A DNA stretch of 64,000 nucleotides from Helicobacter pylori NCTC 11637 = CCUG 17874 = ATCC 43504 = JCM 12093 (GTDB taxonomy: Bacteria; Campylobacterota; Campylobacteria; Campylobacterales; Helicobacteraceae), in assembly GCF_900478295.1 (NCBI RefSeq), contig NZ_LS483488.1, forward strand, positions 434,001 through 498,000. The letters are read 5' to 3'. Positions 40,585-49,941 of this stretch are shown piece by piece. The notes below the pieces were generated by a model. That model was given only the letters and a program-made list of their open reading frames with translations. It made no database searches and was not told where the DNA came from. The translations under genes and the position numbers were made by a program. Position 1 is the stretch's first letter; every line of letters starts with the position of its first letter.

Positions 40585-40934
40585 TGCATTCTATACTCAT
40601 TATTTTAGTTATCATATTAACGACTTATTTCACGCGCATTTGGCCTTTTATGGTGTTTAACGCTAAAAACCCGCCCAACGACTTTGTGCGTTATTTGGGT
40701 AGGGCTTTGTCATGTTCAGTGATAGGCATGCTCGTGATCTATTGTTTTAAAGACATTCACGTTTTAAAACCCCCATACGGGATCAATGAAATCACCGCTT
40801 TTTTATCCGTTATCCTTTTGCACCGCATTTTTAAGGTGTTTGTTTTAAGCATCACGCTCCCTACCATTCTTTATATGGTTTTAGTCCAAAGCCATGTATT
40901 AGAAAAGGCTTTTTTTAATATTCATGTTTCCTAA
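40578..40934 (+). CDS. azlD: AzlD family branched-chain amino acid transport protein
   Basis: 118 residues with four hydrophobic segments; starts inside the end of azlC, so translation is probably coupled. The FTRIWPFMVF and YLGRALSCSVIGMLV segments fit AzlD. Its tail overlaps the converging czcA stop by 20 bases. Confidence 0.85.
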   Translation: MLMHSILIILVIILTTYFTRIWPFMVFNAKNPPNDFVRYLGRALSCSVIGMLVIYCFKDIHVLKPPYGINEITAFLSVILLHRIFKVFVLSITLPTILYMVLVQSHVLEKAFFNIHVS

Positions 40935-43900
40935 CCCTAGCGTTTTTAATCACAAAATACGCCGTAGGGATAATAAAAAGCGTTAAAACAACGCTGCTTA
41001 TCATGCCCCCTAGCATGGGTGCAGCGATGGATTTCATGATTTCAGAACCTGTGCCATGGCTATACATGATTGGAATGAGTGAAGCTAAAATGCTAAAAAA
41101 GGTCATGAGCTTGGGCCTTACCCTAAGCACCGCCCCATGCATGATAGCTTCTTTTAAGGCGGTAGTCGTCTGCTCTTTTAAGGGGGTTTTGATGAATTTT
41201 TGAAACGCATCCTCTAAATAAATAATCATCACGATAGCCGTTTCGCTCGCTACCCCTAAAAGGGCCAAAAAGCCCACTAACGCTGCCACGCTCATGTTAA
41301 AGCCCATGAGATTCATAAAAATCAACCCCCCCAAAAACGCAAAAGGCAGAGTGAAAAAGCATAGTAAGGAATTAATGAGATTCTTTAAAGCAAAGACAAT
41401 TAAAATAAAAATGATAAACACGCTTACCGGCACGATGTATTGTAAGGTTTTAAACGCTTCTTCTAAATACTGGCTTTCGCCGCTGAATTCGTAATAATAC
41501 CCGTTAGGCAATTGGATTTTTTCTAGCGCTTTTTGAGCTAGTTGTCTGTAAGTATCAGAGCTGATACCATTTTGCGGCACAATATAAATAAAATTCACGT
41601 TCAAGCCCTTTTCGCTCTTTAACACCGCCGGCGAGTTGTCGTAATAGATGCGGGCTAACTCCCTTAAAGGCATGTAATTGTAAGCGGTTTTGATGTAGAG
41701 GTTTTTTAATTTTTCAATGGTGTTTCTTTCTGTGTCTTCTAATCGTAAAGAAATAGGGTAGCTTTCTACGCCCTTAATCATGGTAGTGAGCGTGGCTCCG
41801 CCCAAAGCGAATTTAATCGCATCTAACACGGCGTTTTTATTGATGCCATAGCGAGCCAGATTTTCATCGTTCAAATCCAGCGTGATGTAGTAGCCGTTAT
41901 TGGATCGTTCGGCAAAGACGGATAAGCTCTCTTTTAGGGTTTTGAGCTGTTGCTCCATAAGGATCGCCAATTCTTGCAATTTGTCCGTATCGTTACCATA
42001 GAGCTTGATGCCTAGGGGCGTTCTAATGCCGGTTAAGAGCATGTCCGTTCTGCCACGAATGGGGTAAGTCCATGAATTGGTCAAGCCTTTTAATTGCAAG
42101 GTTTTTTCTAATTTGTCCCTAACTTCCTTATAGCTGAGCTTTTCTTTCCATTCGTTTTGCGGCTTTAATTCAATGTAGGTTTCTATCATTCCTAAACCGG
42201 CGGCATCGGTGCTGGTGTTAGCACGCCCCACTTTACCAAAAACCTGTTTGACAAAATCCAGTTGCTTGATAGCGGCATTACTTTTTTTCAAATATTCTAA
42301 AGCGGTGTCAATGCCCACGCCATTAATGGTTACAGGCATATACATGATTACCCCTTCATTGATTTGAGGGATAAATTCCCAATTGAGTTTTTTATACGCT
42401 ACAACTAAGCCCCCTAGACCCAGGACGCTTGCTATTAAAAAAGCGTATCTGAACTTAAGCACAACCTTCAAACTCACGCCATAAATTTTCATGAAAAAAG
42501 CGTTAATCGGGTTTTTAGACTCTTCTAAAATCCGCCCTTTAATGAGCCATACCATTAAAATAGGGACCATGGTGATAGAGAGCAGGGCTCCTACTAGCAT
42601 GGCAAAGGTTTTGGTGTAAGCTAAAGGGGCAAAAAGCTTTTCTTCTTGGCCGGTGAGCGCAAAAATTGGCAAGAAAGAAACCACGATGATCATTAAAGCA
42701 AAAAATATCGCGCCCCCCACATGCTTAACCCCTTCTATGATGCCATTAACCCTTTGAGCGTTGTCTTTCGTGTCAATGTGTTGCAAGTGCTTGTGAGCGT
42801 TCTCTACCATCACAATAGCCGCATCCACCATCGCCCCTATAGCGATCGCAATGCCCCCTAAACTCATGATACTCGCTTCAATATTGAAATAACGCATGAG
42901 CAAGAAACTGATGCACACGCTTAAAGGCAAAGTGATAATCACCACTAAAGCGCTCCTAAAATGCAGTAAAAAAATCGCAATAATGACTAGCACAATGACG
43001 CTTTCTTCTATGAGCGTGTGGATTAAATTGTCAATGCCTTTTTCAATCAATTCGCTCCTGTCATACACGCTGGTGATTTTCACATCAGGGTTACTCGCTT
43101 GTAGGGTGGCGATTTTTTCTTTAATGGCTTTAAGCACCTTATAAGTGTCAGCGTGATAGCGCACCATCACAATCCCGCCTACCACTTCCTTATCGCCATT
43201 GAGATTGGCTGCCCCTCTGCGTGGTTTTGGGACTAGTCTCACGCTGGCTATATCTTTGATTTTTAAAGGGATAGCCCCTTCTTTTTTAACCACAATTTCT
43301 TCTAAATCCTTCAAAGATTGGATATAGCCATGCGATCTTATAATTTTTTCAAACCCGTTTTCTAAAATAACCCCCCCACCGGTATCGTTATTGGAATTTT
43401 TAATCGCGTTAGCGACTTGTTCTAAACTCAAGTTATAGCGGATCAAAGAATCGTTTTGAAGCGTTACTTCATAATCTTTTACAAAGCCCCCCACACTCGC
43501 AACCTCACTCACCCCATCAACCCCTAAAAGCGCGTAGCGGTAATAAAAATCTTGTAAGACTTTCAAATCGCTTAAATTCTTGCTATCGCTAGATAGAGCG
43601 TATTGATACGCCCAGCCAATAGAAGTGGAATCGCTCCCTATTTCCACTTTAGCGTCCTTGGGTAGATTGCTTACTCGGTTTAATTGCTCTAAAACCCTGT
43701 CTCTAGCCCAATACAAATTGACGCCGTCTTTAAAAATGATGTAAATCAAGCCGCTTTCATAGCTAGAAATCCCCCTAACCGTGTCAATGTTAGCGATACT
43801 CATGAAAGTAGAAACTAACGGGTAAGTAACCTGCTCTTGCACGATTTTAGGGCTTTGATTGGGGTAAGTGATTTGCACGACCACTTGAGCGGGGCTTAAA

Positions 43901-44022
43901 TCCGGCAAAGCGTCTAAACGGACGCTTTTTATCGCCCACAAAGAGGCTAAAAAAATGAGTAGAGTGACTAAAGTGGTAAGGAGTTTGTTTTTAACGCTTA
44001 AATCAATGATCTTTTCTATCAT
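40915..44022 (-). CDS. czcA: RND heavy-metal efflux pump, CusA/CzcA type
   Basis: 1035 residues with the RND layout: one N-terminal helix, a large periplasmic domain, several helices, a second periplasmic domain, more helices. The metal-pump pattern GRANTSTDAAGLGMIETYIELKP-like segment and TDMLLTGIRTPLGIK resemble CusA regions that hold its copper-binding methionines; the exact residues would need alignment. Inner membrane part of the CrdB-CzcB-CzcA copper efflux complex. Starts one base after the czcB stop. Confidence 0.93.
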   Translation of the reverse strand: MIEKIIDLSVKNKLLTTLVTLLIFLASLWAIKSVRLDALPDLSPAQVVVQITYPNQSPKIVQEQVTYPLVSTFMSIANIDTVRGISSYESGLIYIIFKDGVNLYWARDRVLEQLNRVSNLPKDAKVEIGSDSTSIGWAYQYALSSDSKNLSDLKVLQDFYYRYALLGVDGVSEVASVGGFVKDYEVTLQNDSLIRYNLSLEQVANAIKNSNNDTGGGVILENGFEKIIRSHGYIQSLKDLEEIVVKKEGAIPLKIKDIASVRLVPKPRRGAANLNGDKEVVGGIVMVRYHADTYKVLKAIKEKIATLQASNPDVKITSVYDRSELIEKGIDNLIHTLIEESVIVLVIIAIFLLHFRSALVVIITLPLSVCISFLLMRYFNIEASIMSLGGIAIAIGAMVDAAIVMVENAHKHLQHIDTKDNAQRVNGIIEGVKHVGGAIFFALMIIVVSFLPIFALTGQEEKLFAPLAYTKTFAMLVGALLSITMVPILMVWLIKGRILEESKNPINAFFMKIYGVSLKVVLKFRYAFLIASVLGLGGLVVAYKKLNWEFIPQINEGVIMYMPVTINGVGIDTALEYLKKSNAAIKQLDFVKQVFGKVGRANTSTDAAGLGMIETYIELKPQNEWKEKLSYKEVRDKLEKTLQLKGLTNSWTYPIRGRTDMLLTGIRTPLGIKLYGNDTDKLQELAILMEQQLKTLKESLSVFAERSNNGYYITLDLNDENLARYGINKNAVLDAIKFALGGATLTTMIKGVESYPISLRLEDTERNTIEKLKNLYIKTAYNYMPLRELARIYYDNSPAVLKSEKGLNVNFIYIVPQNGISSDTYRQLAQKALEKIQLPNGYYYEFSGESQYLEEAFKTLQYIVPVSVFIIFILIVFALKNLINSLLCFFTLPFAFLGGLIFMNLMGFNMSVAALVGFLALLGVASETAIVMIIYLEDAFQKFIKTPLKEQTTTALKEAIMHGAVLRVRPKLMTFFSILASLIPIMYSHGTGSEIMKSIAAPMLGGMISSVVLTLFIIPTAYFVIKNARVRKHEY

Positions 44023-45021
44023 TCAATAATCCCCATTGTTTTGAGCGTCAGCGTCTAGCACGAATAAAGCGTTATTAGCCACTTCTTCGCCCGCTTTTAA
44101 ACCCTCTAAAATTTCATAATTCCCATCGCTCAAGCGGACGGCTTTAATTTCTAACGGGCTTAAGCCAAAATCGTCTTTTTTAAACACGATAGCTTTCCCC
44201 CCTTTAATCAAAACCGCTTCTTTAGGCAAAATCTTCATTTTTTGTGGTTTTTGAAAGATTTCTACTTGAGCGAACATGTTAGGGTAATAAAGCTGTTTGA
44301 CATTAGGCACATTGAAGCGCGCTTCTAGCATTTTATCTTGCGCATTTATGATGGGGTTGATGTTTTCAAGCGTGATTTCTTGCTTGCCTTTAATCCCTTC
44401 TACGAACAAGATCGCTTTATGCGTGTTTTTTAAAAATTCTAAATCCTCTTGATTGACTTTAACAAGCGCCCACAATTGGCTTAAATCTATGATTTGAAAC
44501 AACTCTTGCCCTTTTTTAATGAAGCTCCCCTCATTGAGATCCGGGCTTTTTTTAAAAATAACGCCGTTGAAGTGAGAGTAAATAGTCATTTCATTTTGAA
44601 CCTTGTGGCTGCTGATGATTTTTTCAATGCTGGAGTTTTCTAGCCCTAATAGTTTTAATTTTTCTTTAATCGCTCCCACTTGTTGGTTGAATTTCAATGA
44701 TGATAACAGCTCGCTTTGAGCGCTCACTAATTCAGGGGAATACACGCTCAATAACCTATCGCCCTTTTTAATGGGGGTATAGGTTTTATTCGCATAAAGC
44801 TTTTCCACATAGCCATCAAAACGCAGGGTTTGAGAAAAAATCAGCGCTTCATTAGGCTCTAAAAGCGCGTAATAGCGCCGGCTTTGAGAAAATTCTTTTT
44901 CTATAACTTTAGTGGTGGAAATATTAAAACGGGTTTGGCTTTTAGCTTCTTTAGTTTCTTTAGTGTTAGCGAATAAGGGGCTAAAAAATAAAATCAAGGC
45001 GAACAATAAAAGCCGTTTCAT
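44023..45021 (-). CDS. czcB: RND efflux membrane fusion protein
   Basis: 332 residues with a signal peptide (MKRLLLFALILFFSPLFA) and the hairpin/lipoyl/beta-barrel arrangement of periplasmic adaptors, for example YAKTYTPIKKGDRLLSVYSPELV. Connects CzcA to the outer membrane factor CrdB. Its start overlaps the crdB stop by four bases. Confidence 0.92.
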   Translation of the reverse strand: MKRLLLFALILFFSPLFANTKETKEAKSQTRFNISTTKVIEKEFSQSRRYYALLEPNEALIFSQTLRFDGYVEKLYANKTYTPIKKGDRLLSVYSPELVSAQSELLSSLKFNQQVGAIKEKLKLLGLENSSIEKIISSHKVQNEMTIYSHFNGVIFKKSPDLNEGSFIKKGQELFQIIDLSQLWALVKVNQEDLEFLKNTHKAILFVEGIKGKQEITLENINPIINAQDKMLEARFNVPNVKQLYYPNMFAQVEIFQKPQKMKILPKEAVLIKGGKAIVFKKDDFGLSPLEIKAVRLSDGNYEILEGLKAGEEVANNALFVLDADAQNNGDY

Positions 45022-46256
45022 TCTAATCCTTTAAGGTTTTGTAAGGACAAATAAGCGCTATTGAGAGCGCTCAAGGTTTCAAGTTGGGTGATTTGAATGG
45101 TGATTTTGTCATTAAAAGCGTTGTAATAAGCGTTGTAATCGCCATTAGATTTCAAGTCAAGCGCATAAATTTGCGCGATTTTTTCATTCTGTTTGATGAT
45201 TTTATTGATCGATTCCAGGTTTTTTTGCAAGGTTTCTAATTTTTTAAGGAGTTTTAGAGCCAGGTGGCGCGTTTTGTTTTTGGTGTTTTCCACTTCGCTT
45301 TTAAACACCAAGCTTTCTTTTTTCTTCTGCTCCACCAATTTAGCCTGCTTGCCATAAAGAGGCAAAGGGATAGACAAAGCGACGCTAAACATGTCGTAGT
45401 TATAGTATTGTTTGGAGCGGAAATAATACACCCCGGTAACATTCACATCTTCTAAAAAGCTTTTTTTAGCCAAAGTGATGTCTTTTTGCGATTTTTCTTC
45501 ATCAAGCCTAGCGATCGCAATATCGTAATTAGTGGCGCTAATGTTGTATAACTCTTGCTCCTTATTGAATTCAAAATTTTTAGGGGCAATGCTTAAAAGC
45601 TCGTTTTCTTTAAAAGTCAATTCACCCATGGAATAGTGGCTACTGGACAAGGCTTCTTCTAAATTGTTTTTTTTGATTTCTAATTGCGATTTTAAAATTT
45701 CTAGCTTGGCGATCGCTATTAAATCGGGCGAACTGGAATGGTTGGCTTGATAGAGGGTGTTTTCTAAATTTTTAATCGCTGTGTTTAAAAGCTCTATTTC
45801 TTGTTGGTTTTTATAATTTTCAATGCCATTTATCATTAAATTAATCGCTAATTGCTGCTTGGTTTTTTTAAGCTCTAATATCTTTTTTTGCTTTTCTAAA
45901 TTGATCATTTGAGATTGCGTGAGTTTTTTGCCATTTAAATCCACTTTTTGAGACAAACCCAAGCTCATGTTTTGCATTAAGGTGCTATCCAGCCTGAAAA
46001 AATCGCTCACATTAGCGTTGTTATAGCCTAAATACAAAATGGGGTTATCCCACTTGCTAACGACTTTTTCTTGAGAACTTAAAGCGTCAATTTGCTCTTG
46101 TAAGGCTTGTATTTTTTGATTTTTAGAAAGGTATTTAGCCACAAAAGATTGGATCTCTAAATCTTTAGCCAAACCCAAACTAAAAAGCAGTAAAAAAGCA
46201 CTTAGGAGGCGTATTGAAACGCCCCTTTTATAAAACGCGCTTATAAAAGATCGCAT
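45018..46256 (-). CDS. crdB: Outer membrane factor of the copper efflux system
   Basis: 412 residues of the TolC/CusC type: a signal peptide, then long alpha-helical stretches (QALQEQIDALSSQEK and duplicates) expected of the periplasmic tunnel. Its start is four bases after the crdA stop. Named CrdB in H. pylori studies of copper resistance. Confidence 0.9.
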   Translation of the reverse strand: MRSFISAFYKRGVSIRLLSAFLLLFSLGLAKDLEIQSFVAKYLSKNQKIQALQEQIDALSSQEKVVSKWDNPILYLGYNNANVSDFFRLDSTLMQNMSLGLSQKVDLNGKKLTQSQMINLEKQKKILELKKTKQQLAINLMINGIENYKNQQEIELLNTAIKNLENTLYQANHSSSPDLIAIAKLEILKSQLEIKKNNLEEALSSSHYSMGELTFKENELLSIAPKNFEFNKEQELYNISATNYDIAIARLDEEKSQKDITLAKKSFLEDVNVTGVYYFRSKQYYNYDMFSVALSIPLPLYGKQAKLVEQKKKESLVFKSEVENTKNKTRHLALKLLKKLETLQKNLESINKIIKQNEKIAQIYALDLKSNGDYNAYYNAFNDKITIQITQLETLSALNSAYLSLQNLKGLE

Positions 46257-46260
46257 GCGC

Positions 46261-46638
46261 TTATAAATCCAGGCTTGTTTTAGCGCGATAAACCTCGCCC
46301 TCTTTAGATTTAATATCCACCCTCACCTGCCATGTCCCGTTCATAGAAAGGTTGGTTTTAGCTTCATAAAGGCCGTTTTTTTCACTCACTTGCGCCATTT
46401 CTTTCATCGCTGGCATGCCAGGCATTTCAGGCATCATAAACTGCACCCTAACGATAGCTTTTTCTAAAGCCTTACCTTTTAAAGTGGGGCTAAGCACGAA
46501 AGTGTTGTCGCCTTTAATGGGGTTACCCACGGATTTGATTTTCACTTCCAAGTCGTTGGCTTTTAGGGTTTGCTCCCATGCGTTTAAGCTCATAACCCCC
46601 AACACGCTTACTAAAAATAAAGCGGCTAACTTCTTCAT
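46261..46638 (-). CDS. crdA: Copper resistance determinant CrdA
   Basis: 125 residues with a signal peptide (MKKLAALFLVSVLGVMSLNA) and a periplasmic YtkA/FixH-like beta domain. A methionine-rich stretch, QFMMPEMPGMPAM, fits copper binding. First gene of crdA-crdB-czcB-czcA. In H. pylori this operon is induced by copper through the CrdRS two-component system, which is not in this window. A perfect dyad lies 23 bases upstream of the start. Confidence 0.92.
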   Translation of the reverse strand: MKKLAALFLVSVLGVMSLNAWEQTLKANDLEVKIKSVGNPIKGDNTFVLSPTLKGKALEKAIVRVQFMMPEMPGMPAMKEMAQVSEKNGLYEAKTNLSMNGTWQVRVDIKSKEGEVYRAKTSLDL

Positions 46639-46661
46639 CGTTTTGACCTTTACATTAAGAT

Positions 46662-46679
46662 AACAAGAAAATTCTTGTT
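46662..46679. promoter_or_regulatory. Perfect 8-2-8 dyad upstream of crdA
   Basis: AACAAGAA-AA-TTCTTGTT is a perfect inverted repeat, 23 bases upstream of the crdA ATG, close to where its transcript should begin. It is a candidate operator for CrdR or for another regulator. The rest of the crdA-fumC gap holds a TATGCT (46767-46772) that may serve fumC. Confidence 0.45.
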
Positions 46680-46812
46680 GCGAATGGATAGTAACCCTCT
46701 TTTGTGTAAAAATTGTGGAAATAGTGTTTAAAAAATTAGGGTTTTTAAGTAGAAGGTATAAGAGTTTATGCTATTTTTTTAAGGTTTTAAAATCAAATTT
46801 CAAAGGATTAGT

Positions 46813-48204
46813 ATGCAATTTAGAATTGAACATGACACGATGGGCGAGATTCAAGTAGATGATAGCCAATACTGGGGGGCTCAAACGCAACGCAGTCTTG
46901 AAAACTTTAAGATCGGCACTGAAAAAATGCCTAAAGAACTCATTGGTGCGTTTGCCAAACTCAAAAGGAGTCTGGCGGTAGTCAATCACAAGTTAGGGAA
47001 ATTAAGCCCAGAAAAATCCCAAGCCATTATCAAGGCGTGCGATTGCATTTTAAAAGGCGAGCTGTGCGGCGAGTTTCCCCTAGCAATATGGCAAACAGGG
47101 AGCGGGACTCAAACGAACATGAACCTCAATGAAGTCATTGCCAATAAGGCTACCGAAATTTTAGGGGGTAATTTTAGGGAGAAAAAACTCATCCACCCTA
47201 ACGATGATGTGAACATGTCTCAAAGCTCCAACGACACTTTCCCTACCGCAATGCACATTGTGAGCGTGCTAGAAATCACGCATAAACTGCTCCCTAGTTT
47301 GGAGAATCTGTTAAAGACCTTTAAAGACAAAAGCCAACAATTTAAAGAGATTGTCAAAATCGGGCGCACGCATTTACAAGACGCTACGCCTTTAACTTTG
47401 GGGCAAGAATTTAGCGGGTATGCGAGCATGCTAGAGCATTCTAAACAACAAATTTTAGAGAGTTTGGAGCATTTGAGAGAATTAGCCATAGGCGGGACGG
47501 CCGTAGGCACAGGGCTAAACGCTCATAAAGAATTGAGCCAAAAAGTGGCTGAAGAATTGAGCCAGTTTAGCGGTGTGAAATTCATTTCTGCGCCCAATAA
47601 ATTCCACGCGCTCACTAGCCATGACGCTATCGCTTATGCGCATGGGGCTTTTAAGGCTTTAGCGGCGAATTTAATGAAAATCGCTAACGATATTAGATGG
47701 CTTGCGAGCGGGCCGCGCTGTGGTTTGGGCGAGCTTAATATCCCTGAAAACGAGCCGGGCAGTTCTATTATGCCCGGTAAAGTCAATCCCACGCAATGCG
47801 AAGCGATGACCATGGTGGCCGTGCAAGTGATGGGGAATGATACCGCTATTGGTATTGCGGCCAGTCAGGGTAATTTTGAATTGAATGTGTTTAAACCGGT
47901 GATCATTTATAATTTCTTGCAAAGTTTAAGGCTATTGAGCGACAGCATGGAAAGTTTTAATACCCATTGCGCGAGCGGCATTGAGCCTAATAGAGAAAAA
48001 ATTGATTATTACTTGCACCATTCTTTAATGCTAGTAACCGCCCTAAACCCGCATGTAGGCTATGAAAACGCCGCTAAAATCGCTAAAAACGCCCACAAAA
48101 AAGGCATTTCTCTAAAAGAAAGCGCGCTGGAATTGAAACTCTTGAGCACTGAAGATTTTGACAAATTCGTGGTGCCTGAAAAGATGATCGGGCCTAAGGC
48201 TTAA
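46813..48204 (+). CDS. fumC: Fumarate hydratase, class II
   Basis: 463 residues; interconverts fumarate and malate. Opens with [12 protein letters not shown], contains the family signature [11 protein letters not shown], and the substrate-site motifs SGTQTNMN and [15 protein letters not shown]. Monocistronic-looking, divergent from crdA. Confidence 0.97.
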   Translation: MQFRIEHDTMGEIQVDDSQYWGAQTQRSLENFKIGTEKMPKELIGAFAKLKRSLAVVNHKLGKLSPEKSQAIIKACDCILKGELCGEFPLAIWQTGSGTQTNMNLNEVIANKATEILGGNFREKKLIHPNDDVNMSQSSNDTFPTAMHIVSVLEITHKLLPSLENLLKTFKDKSQQFKEIVKIGRTHLQDATPLTLGQEFSGYASMLEHSKQQILESLEHLRELAIGGTAVGTGLNAHKELSQKVAEELSQFSGVKFISAPNKFHALTSHDAIAYAHGAFKALAANLMKIANDIRWLASGPRCGLGELNIPENEPGSSIMPGKVNPTQCEAMTMVAVQVMGNDTAIGIAASQGNFELNVFKPVIIYNFLQSLRLLSDSMESFNTHCASGIEPNREKIDYYLHHSLMLVTALNPHVGYENAAKIAKNAHKKGISLKESALELKLLSTEDFDKFVVPEKMIGPKA

Positions 48205-48226
48205 AAACCTTGGGTGGGCGTGCGAG

Positions 48227-48412
48227 ATGAATCCTGAAAAAGCCACTCATAGCAAAGAGATTCGCAAGATTTTAAAAGAGGCATTGCATGGCAATAAAGA
48301 TTTGAATCTTTATTTGGAACCTGGAAGCAAGCATGCCAAGCTAACTGATGGGGGCGTATTCTTTGACTATCCTCTCATCGCCAAGCGACAGAAAAAGCGT
48401 GAAAAACTTTGA
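48227..48412 (+). CDS. Small basic protein, weakly HicA-like
   Basis: 61 residues. The stretch EPGSKHAKLTDGGVFFDYPL loosely recalls the GSHH-type strand of HicA toxins, but the His pair is not complete. It could be an unrelated basic protein. It begins 22 bases after fumC. A 26-residue ORF (48399-48479, GTG start) overlaps its end in another frame; I do not claim that as a gene. Confidence 0.6.
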   Translation: MNPEKATHSKEIRKILKEALHGNKDLNLYLEPGSKHAKLTDGGVFFDYPLIAKRQKKREKL

Positions 48413-48509
48413 AAAAGAATTAACAGAATTTATTAAGAAATTAAGAGAAAACAGGATAACGCATGGAGCGTGTGAGTAGGAATTTTGATACCGGTTTGGT
48501 TGCGTAAAA

Positions 48510-49136
48510 ATGATTTTAGGCATTGATGAAGCGGGTAGGGGGTGTTTGGCCGGTTCGCTTTTTGTGGCTGGGGTGGTGTGTAATGAAAAAACGGCCTTAG
48601 AATTTCTAAAAATGGGTTTAAAAGACAGCAAGAAGCTCAGCCCCAAAAAGCGCTTTTTCTTAGAAGATAAAATCAAATCGCATGGTGAGGTGGGATTTTT
48701 TGTGGTTAAAAAAAGCGCGAATGAAATTGATAGCTTGGGCTTAGGGGCGTGTTTGAAGCTCGCTATTCAAGAGATTTTAGAAAATAGTTGCTCTTTAGCT
48801 AATGAAATAAAAATAGATGGCAACACGGCGTTTGGCTTGAACAAACGCTACCCCAACATACAAACCATCATCAGGGGCGATGAAAAGATTGCTCAAATCG
48901 CTATGGCGTCTGTTTTAGCGAAAGCCTTTAAGGACAGAGAAATGTTAGGATTGCACGCTTTATTTAAGGAATACGGCTGGGATAAGAATTGCGGGTATGG
49001 GACTAAACAACATATAGAAGCGATCATTAAGCTAGGAGCTACGCCTTTTCATCGGCATAGCTTCACGCTTAAAAACCGCACCTTAAATCCCAAACTCTTT
49101 AGAGGTGGAACAACGCCTTATTTAAAACGGTGCTGA
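48510..49136 (+). CDS. rnhB: Ribonuclease HII
   Basis: 208 residues; removes RNA from RNA-DNA hybrids. The N-terminal [15 protein letters not shown] holds the first two acidic active-site residues and [10 protein letters not shown] follows. The 3' end overlaps the end of the converging gene. Confidence 0.95.
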   Translation: MILGIDEAGRGCLAGSLFVAGVVCNEKTALEFLKMGLKDSKKLSPKKRFFLEDKIKSHGEVGFFVVKKSANEIDSLGLGACLKLAIQEILENSCSLANEIKIDGNTAFGLNKRYPNIQTIIRGDEKIAQIAMASVLAKAFKDREMLGLHALFKEYGWDKNCGYGTKQHIEAIIKLGATPFHRHSFTLKNRTLNPKLFRGGTTPYLKRC

Positions 49137-49678
49137 GATGGGTAGCGCTCGTTAAAGAAAGGTCGATGCGTTTGGTTTTAAAGTAAGCGATTAAGTCTTC
49201 AGGCTGAATGAAAGGGAATTGCACCATGACATACACACGATGATTGGTGGTATCCACGAACCTTTTAGCCAAAATGGATTTAGACGTTAAAAAATCAACA
49301 AGCCCGAATAAATAGCTGATAACATTATTTTTAACTTGAAGCGCTTTAACAATGCGATTGTGCATTTTTGTAATGATTACGCTTTCTAAAGTGCTGTAAG
49401 CGTTCATTTTGGCCCTTAAAAGAGCGATTTTTTTCAGCGTTTGTTTCAGTGGGCAATTGGTCATCATAGGGGATGTAATTGGCGTAAAAATCGTTCCTTT
49501 TACCAGAAATTGAAGCCGATCCGACATATTGATTGGGCGGGTTCTTTTTGTCAAAAAGATTGATTTCAAGCCAATCAGGATAGTTGATCGTGCCCTTTAA
49601 ATGCTTAGCATGCGCTGTTTGAGCGAAGAGGCCTAGGGATAACAAGGCGCAGAAACTTAATTTTTTCAATGCGTTCAT
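49099..49678 (-). pseudogene. Secreted protein of unknown function, frameshifted at A7
   Basis: Two overlapping frames make up one gene. The first (from ATG 49678, with AAAGGAAGC upstream) gives a signal peptide (MNALKKLSFCALLSLGLFAQ, mature KHLKGTINYPDWLEI) and runs on as DDQLPTETNAEKNR. The second continues as KIALLRAKMNAYST to FHL at 49099. They meet at a T7 run on the plus strand (49428-49434), A7 in coding sense. Removing one base would join them into about 192 residues. It may be inactivated here or switch by slippage. Family unknown; matches HP1322 by position, from memory. Confidence 0.75.
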
Positions 49679-49758
49679 TATAGCTTCCTTTCTATAAAAA
49701 AATATCCTACGCTTTTAGGGTAGGTAGCATTTCTCAAAAAAGCGAAATACTAGGATAG

Positions 49759-49764
49759 CTTATA
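49759..49764 (-). promoter_or_regulatory. -10-like TATAAG upstream of the frameshifted secreted gene
   Basis: TATAAG on the minus strand about 80 bases before ATG 49678. The gap also holds a small hairpin, CCTAC/GTAGG (49706-49724). Confidence 0.3.
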
Positions 49765-49830
49765 GCGAGTTAGCTTAAGAAAAAATAAAAAATATTAAAT
49801 AATCAATTAAAAATTTTAGTAATAATATTA

Positions 49831-49934
49831 AATACATAAATACATAAATACATAAATACATAAATACATAAATACATAAATACATAAATACATAAATACA
49901 TAAATACATAAATACATAAATACATAAATACATA
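49831..49934. repeat. Thirteen copies of an 8-base repeat (AATACATA)
   Basis: The unit AATACATA is repeated 13 times without a mismatch over 104 bases. It begins seven bases past the stop codon of the minus-strand ATPase gene and ends the gap next to the secreted gene. In one minus-strand frame it can be read as a Tyr/Leu/Cys-Ile-rich peptide repeat, but that frame has no real gene. Confidence 0.95.
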
Positions 49935-49941
49935 ATAACTA

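Noticed and set aside
49831..49934. CRISPR array
   Set aside because: The unit is only eight bases and directly tandem, with no spacers.
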